Translations under genes and position numbers: made by a program
Assembly: GCA_015680685.1 (NCBI GenBank)
Contig: MNCI01003660.1
Location: 547,101-611,100 of the forward strand
DNA: 64,000 nt
Origin: Gnetum montanum
Lineage: Eukaryota > Streptophyta > Gnetopsida > Gnetales > Gnetaceae
Reading direction: 5' to 3'
The notes under the pieces: model-generated
What the model saw: the letters and a program-made list of their open reading frames with translations, nothing else
Databases searched by the model: none
Told to the model about the DNA's origin: nothing
Shown: one piece after another, positions 58,931 to 64,000 of the stretch
Layout: each line of letters begins with the position of its first letter
Position numbering within the stretch: the first letter of the stretch is position 1

Positions 58931-59853
58931 TTCTTCATCTAGAAAATAATAGATTCAAGTATTCTATGGACCCTTTGTGCTTCTTGCACCAACATTCCAC
59001 ATAAAACTTAGACCTTTTATTGATATCTCTTTATGTTTTTGAAGTTTTAATGTACTTCTACATCTTGATCCCTAGGCAATTTTATTTTCTTAGGAACGTA
59101 AACAAAATTCATCATTAGAAAGAAAAGAAACATTGGTAAAATCCATCTTGTTTTTGATAGGTTATCCCTCTCTTCACTCTCTCATGGTATAATCCTTTTC
59201 TCAACCCTAAATTTTCTACTGTTATAAAAAAATGTAGTGATAATGCCAATAGTTCATTATAGAAGAAAAAACTCATTGAGTCAAGATCATTAACAAATCA
59301 AAAAGAACCACCTTTGCAATTTAGCCATATTGCTATTTGCAAAACATATGTGGTCTATCTAGTTCTATCACATATAGATATCTTACATAGTCCACCAAAG
59401 GATCTTGAACAACCCATATTAATCAAATCAAAGCATGAAAGCCAATATCTTTTATCAAATTAATCAATGCATAACCACACAGATAAGCTCATATTAACTT
59501 GTCAAATTAGAATCCATTTTGGATTTGGAGGAATGATATACTGAGATATTAAGGATATTTTAGTACATAATAAGTTCTAGTTCTCTATTTTTGCAAATGT
59601 TGTACCTCAATAAAGAAGAAAGAAGATTTTGATACTCTTTTTGACTAAAAAGAAAATTGGATTTGTTGGTGTTTTATTAGAATACCCAAACAAGTGTGAC
59701 TGAATTAGTTCTTGGTTGGGAGAAAATAGAATGAAGGAAGAGAATAGAAAGATTTGAACAACAAAAGAAATCCAAATAATCCTTCCTACTTCCAAACAAT
59801 TGAACGAATTCATATGAGGTGCAAACCTGATGTATTGATAATGTCAACTTTTT

Positions 59854-60608
59854 CAATATCAACCCCAAAAAATCGAACTTTGCCTTACATGAAGTTTCTA
59901 AAGTACAATTAACCTCTAAAATTGAAATCTCTGCTTATATAGCTAGTACTAACCATAATTTACAAAAACATTATGTAATATTAGTAAGAGAAGAAAGGGT
60001 AAAATATTTACATGGTATGAAATATCACATTGTTTGAGGAACCCTAGATGTAGCCTTAGTCAAAGATCATTAAGAAGGACGTTCTAGTGCATTGTGTATT
60101 CTTGTCTAAGACTTGTATCATTTTATGATGTCATGTGATTTTCTCGAAACATGGAAAAGGCTAACTTTATAATAAATGTTTTGTAAGAGGACTAAAGCAA
60201 GCTATCATAAAAAAAAGTCTAAGGTTCAATAGTGAAATCATTTTCTAAGTTTTCCCCAAATTTATTTGTGCTAATAAACAATGAAAAATACTTTGTTCTT
60301 TTTAGAATAGGTTTGAGCCAAATAGCAATGATTTAAAATAGAATTTTTTATACTTTAAACCTAAGGACTTGATTGTATAAATATGGAAAATACAAGATTT
60401 TCCATCATAGCAAAAAAAGAAGAAGAAGGAAATAGATACTCAATGAAGAGTGAGTAAGCTCCAATCATATGCATAAAGAATAGAACTCCTCTATGTAGAT
60501 AGAATTGTGTGAAAAGCTGTATTTGATGAAAGTCATATTTATGGTTTAAAGGGAGATCTTTCATCCCACAGATCCACCCAATAATATGAAGTCAAAAAAC
60601 TAAAAAAA
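59854..60608 (+). pseudogene. rps12: Plastid rps12 3' exons pseudogene
   Basis: Exon 2 (59,854-60,086) translates to NPKKSNFALHEVSKVQLTS..., 'HNLQKHYVILVREERVKYL' and 'GMKYHIV', ending at GRS. An intron starting GTGCA follows, as in the plastid group II intron. Exon 3 is at about 60,582-60,608 (YEVKKLK, the usual KYGVKKPK). Two stops lie in exon 2. Exon 1 is trans-spliced in chloroplasts and is not expected here. Confidence 0.9.
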
Positions 60609-60659
60609 TGATTCATTTTTAGCTTTTATAAAAGAGATTTTAGATTCTTTTTCAAACTC

Positions 60660-61097
60660 ATGTCATGATGAAATATTGCACAAAAAAAGTAGAAAAATTC
60701 GATTCAATTTATCAAAATCAATTAGTTAACATGGTAATTAACTATATTATTAAACATGGAAAAAATCATTAGCTTATCAAATTCTTTATCAAGCCATGAA
60801 ACAAATTCAATAAACATAAAGAAAAATTAACTATTGGTTCTACAAAAAGTAATAACACCTCGACTAATAGTAAAATCAAGATGTAATAAGTCCTTTGAAA
60901 TAAAACCTAACCAAGGAAAAATAGTTACAATTTGTTGGTTATTAAAGGCATCTCAAAAGCATATGGAACCTAATGTAGAGTCCAAATTAAGTTTTGAATT
61001 AATAGATGCTACTAAAGAGAAAGGGAAAGTCATACACAAAAAGGAAGATATTCATAAAATGACAAAGGCCAATAGAACTTTTTCAAATTACCTTTAA
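60660..61097 (+). pseudogene. rps7: Plastid rps7 pseudogene
   Basis: 438 bp against about 468 for the plastid gene. It starts ATGTCATGATGA. Recognisable blocks are 'SLAYQILYQAMKQIQ', 'VITPRLIVKSRC', 'IVTICWLLKASQK', 'LSFELIDATKEKG' and 'HKKEDIHKMTKANRTF'. The first third carries stops and the middle has lost about 10 codons. The 87-codon open run at 60,834-61,097 is a leftover and has no sign of expression. Confidence 0.92.
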
Positions 61098-61237
61098 TTC
61101 ATAATTCATAAGAAAGAAGAATTAAACTTAGATCTAACTATGACATAGATCCTAGTTAGATTAGAAAAAAAAAATAACTGAATCAAAATTAATCATTCTT
61201 ATCTTTAAAAAGTAAACTATCCTAAGATCCTATCAAT

Positions 61238-61345
61238 GAAAGAATTTCATTCACTTTTCTTCTATGGGAGTTTCTCTGATGACTAATCGGATCTCCAATC
61301 AACAAAAGGATTCTTCGATTTTGCTATTTTTTCTTGGCTCTTCTA
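61238..61345 (+). pseudogene. ndhB: Plastid ndhB 5' stub
   Basis: MKEFHSLFFYGSF (plastid ndhB has MKAFHLLLFDGSF near its start), then, one frame over, LMTNRISNQQKDS...LLFFLGSSMV (the usual LMIDLTSDQKDIPWLYFIS). The rest of the two-exon gene, about 2 kb, is absent before trnL-CAA. The loss may have happened in the nucleus or in the plastome the segment came from. Confidence 0.55.
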
Positions 61346-61605
61346 TGGTCTACCTAGAGAGAGGTGCAACTTTAAGAACTAACAATTTGAAAAGTACACA
61401 AAAGTATAACTCTTTTAAAATTTGGATTCCGCTTATATCCTTGGATGTAGGATTTGGACAATTCAACTTAGACCTAGATAATTCAAATACTATATCAACA
61501 TTTGAATACTATATCTTTCTTTGTCATGGATTATATATCCATATATCAAGAGAAGTAATTATAAGATAGATATCTACTTCATGAAATCATATTCCCTTTC
61601 AAGAT

Positions 61606-61686
61606 TCCTTGATGATGAGATGGTAAATGTGCAAGACTCAAAATTTCATGTTAAGGAGCATGGAGGTTTGAGTCCTCTTTAAGATA
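61606..61686 (+). pseudogene. trnL-CAA: Plastid trnL-CAA pseudogene
   Basis: 81 nt aligning end to end with plastid tRNA-Leu(CAA): the anticodon region GACTCAAAAT is kept, and the T-arm is GGTTTGAGTCC. The acceptor stem no longer pairs (TCCTTGA against TTAAGATA), so it is a pseudogene. Confidence 0.9.
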
Positions 61687-62079
61687 AACATAAAGTTTAT
61701 TTTTGCTTATATTATGGTATGGAATGGGCACAAATATAGATATTCTCTCAAGTAAAAGTGGATAATTTCCTTTTTTAATCAAAAAGAAAGAAAGAAAGTA
61801 TTACCATGATTTTCTATATATGATATGATCTAACTCCTTCCAAGGTCTACTGAAATGGAACAATGAATTCCAAAGCTCATTATGGTCAACATGGAATATG
61901 CCCTATTTAGAATTGAACATAGGTCATATTTCAATTTAGAAAACTAACCTAAAATGTTTATCTATTTTGTTTTTCCAAAAATTTGTTCTTGGAGTAAAAA
62001 ACAATAATTGTTTGATATGTGTTTTTTTCTTCCATGATTGAGAGAATGAGGAATATTTCTTCAAGTTTTAGATTTATCT

Positions 62080-63405
62080 AATCCTTCTAAAGAAGATATT
62101 TGAAATCTTGTTGTACAAAATAAGTGTTTAATTTCATTACAAAAAGCCATTTAGTTTTCAACAATATTTTTGTCATTTGATTCAATAAAATTCTATTAGA
62201 GAGGAACATATTTAATAAATATTGATAACTCTCTCCATGTGTATATGTAGAAATTACAATTTCATACCCATTTATTTAATGTATTACAAAGCCTCGATAT
62301 GGGGTTCCTCCCATTGAGAAATGAGAACATCACATTTATTTCTTTTGATTTTTTTTCTTTGATTTATTTCCTTTGTCTTTTGAATAAGAAAAATAAAAGT
62401 TCTAGTTGGTCATCACAATAAATATATGAAAAATACTTTCTAAGTGGAAAATTGATATTTTTTTTTTGGTTTGGTTTATTCTTATTAAATGGGCATAGGC
62501 TGTACTAGTATAAAGCCTTTTTAATATTTCTTTGTTGAAAAAGAATTTTTGGTTTGAAAACAAAAAGTCCAAATCCTCTTCATGAATTAGGAAGGAATCT
62601 GAAACAAATCATCTTCCATGAAATAGTATAGGTCTATTATAAGATCAACATTGCTTTTATTTATATTGCATTAGATATCTAGGTTGACTTTTGAATGGTC
62701 CTAAATTCTCTTGAAATGATAGATTTTCTAAATCGAGTTGTAGTAGTTTTAGAACCTCCTAATACTTCTTATATTGTGACATCATCCTATTTTTTTGAAA
62801 GTTGAACCTCTTAGAGATATGTTGGATCATACAAAGGTGATTTTCAACCTTTTTTTACGAGGATCTACCTTTCTTGAAAATCTAACTTGCTTCAACAATT
62901 CCAACTCATTAAGGATTTGTATAGGATCAAATTGATTACTACAAAGAAAAATTAAACACTAAAACTAAGGAAACAAAATTAACAGTTCATTAAATTCTTT
63001 ATTATTTTGGAGTTGAGCATTTAGACACATTTTATTAACTAGAGACAAAAACCCCATTCACATTGTATATTGATTATTTCTTGTTTTCTACTAAGGAGAA
63101 AATAGTGGAATTTTATTATTATCAGACTTATGTTGGCATATTCCTAACTATAGAAACTCTCCCAGAAGACTTTCTAATAGACTAGAGGCTAGGTGAAAAT
63201 CATGTTCAACAAGTCTATAGAAAGGAGTCCAATTCTCTTGATTTTGTTTCAATATCATCAACTAAGAGTCCCAAGTTATTGATTTAGTCAAGAAACTTAA
63301 AATATGGGGGGCTAAAGTGAATTCCTTAATAGTTGTTTCGACTATTAAAAGTTTTAAATACCATTTAAACAAATAAGAAAAAATTATCTTCTGACAATCC
63401 ATTGC
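62080..63405 (-). pseudogene. ycf2: Plastid ycf2 C-terminal pseudogene
   Basis: On the minus strand the end reads [20 protein letters not shown], then [11 protein letters not shown], then (after a shift) NEIKHLF...RFQISSLE. This corresponds to the ycf2 end ESYQYLSNLFLSN..LLDQM.KTLL..RWLFPDEMKHL. The form with sequence after DEMK is not the short angiosperm ending. Upstream codons to 63,405 are strongly eroded. It is cut by the LTR at 63,412. Confidence 0.8.
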
Positions 63406-63411
63406 CATAGG

Positions 63412-64000
63412 TGTTGACCTTTTGGTATGTCAAAACCTTAAGGAAATTGGAGAATATAGAATGTTGTGGAATGTGATGTTTTTATAGGCATGAAGGAGAG
63501 CTCAAAAAATGACATCTACAAGAAAGCTCAAAGTAGAGACTACAAGGACTTAAGGGAGCATGGATGAGTACAAGGATGTCTAAGTAAAGACTACAAGGAC
63601 TCAAGGGAACATGGATGAGTAAAGAAGACTACAAGCTAAAAGAAGATGCTTCAGTGATGGAGAGGAAGCTTCAAAATCAAAGTTCAATTGCAGAGAAGAT
63701 GTCTCCCAAATACAGAAGACGTCTCCTATTAGGAGAAGATGTTTTGGCCAAAATGGAGGACACCCAAAGGAGATGTTTCCCAAAAATAGGAGATGTCTTC
63801 ATCTCAGAAGAGACGTCTTCCTAAAATTGAAGTCATTTTCAGAGAGACATCCCAATCTTGAAGGAGAAGTCTACACTAGCCATTAGATAGCCATTGCATG
63901 AATTTTGAGGTCATTTCAAAAACATAGAGGCTATAAGAAGACTTCATTCTCTTGGGTATTGTGCAAGTATTGAGCAAGCATTGTCACTATCAATTCAATC
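63412..64000 (+). repeat. Family-C LTR, truncated by the window end
   Basis: Starts TGTTGACCTTTTGG and matches the reverse of 42,9xx-43,491. A dense array of GAGATGTC/GACGTC/GACATC words lies at 63,640-63,870, with two intact GACGTC (63,718 and 63,824 region). It is followed by the TATA box GGCTATAAGAAGAC at 63,929. Whether a full element follows is beyond the window. Confidence 0.85.

Larger units (their letters stand above)
54990..63411. other. NUPT: decayed chloroplast DNA segment, interrupted by an LTR
   Basis: Plastid genes in exact chloroplast order and orientation: trnI-GAU, rrn16 and trnV-GAC on the minus strand; 3'-rps12, rps7, an ndhB stub and trnL-CAA on the plus strand; ycf2 end on the minus strand. 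All are pseudogenes with many transitions. About 7.3 kb are plastid-derived after subtracting the family-C LTR at about 57.5-58.7 kb. The left edge lies just before the trnI 3' exon. The right edge is lost under another family-C LTR. Confidence 0.92.

Noticed and set aside
60834-61097. 87-codon frame as a new gene
   Set aside because: It is the surviving end of plastid rps7.

Overview
This is nuclear DNA from a land plant with a large, repeat-rich genome. Three observations show this: a three-exon F-box auxin-receptor gene with long introns, stacked and nested LTR retrotransposons of Ty3/gypsy and Ty1/copia type with TATA-box LTRs, and a decayed piece of chloroplast DNA (a NUPT). A gymnosperm is my best guess, because the repeats are old, the plastid ycf2 end looks unlike the short angiosperm form, and ndhB is reduced to a 5' stub. 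That guess is weak. Almost every transposon frame is broken by stops and shifts, mostly C-to-T and G-to-A changes.

Layout. 1-370: the edge of an LTR of the element-2 family. 1.7-2.4 kb: a minus-strand copia gag relic. 4.1-11.7 kb: an old chromovirus-like gypsy pol, split by element 1 (about 5.56-11.12 kb), a gypsy-type element with LTRs, gag, protease and integrase C-terminus but no reverse transcriptase. 11.7-16 kb: AT-rich, LTR-like DNA. 16.05-17.94 kb: a second gypsy pol relic, cut by element 2 (17,940-26,675). Element 2 keeps gag but has lost pol, and carries an extra long reading frame behind its own promoter-like block. 27,340-42,124: a Ty1/copia element split by element 3 (29,562-39,612, minus strand), a complete Athila/Tat-type gypsy element with both LTRs, tRNA-type primer site and polypurine tract. 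42,381-43,491: an isolated LTR of family C. 44.37-44.5 kb: a probable SINE.

The only apparently intact host gene is at 46,752-50,731 on the minus strand: an auxin co-receptor of the AFB4/AFB5 clade (618 codons, three exons). About 3 kb of higher-GC, transposon-free upstream DNA follows it. 53.89-54.03 kb is a small minisatellite. From about 54.99 kb to 63.41 kb lies a collinear plastid segment: trnI-GAU, rrn16, trnV-GAC, 3'-rps12, rps7, an ndhB stub, trnL-CAA and the end of ycf2, all pseudogenes. A family-C LTR interrupts rrn16, and another begins inside ycf2 at 63,412 and runs off the window.

The most unusual material is in the elements. Element 2 looks like a pol-less relative of the element-3 lineage: it shares the PBS type, gag, 3' untranslated landmarks and the PPT flank. 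It has acquired a cargo gene resembling plant 'putative plant transposon protein' N-terminal domains, fused to a coiled-coil region. The gene sits behind a block of GATATC palindromes and a TATA box that copies the style of the element's own U3. More generally, each LTR family here has an array of short palindromes just upstream of its TATA box, with a different palindrome in different families.
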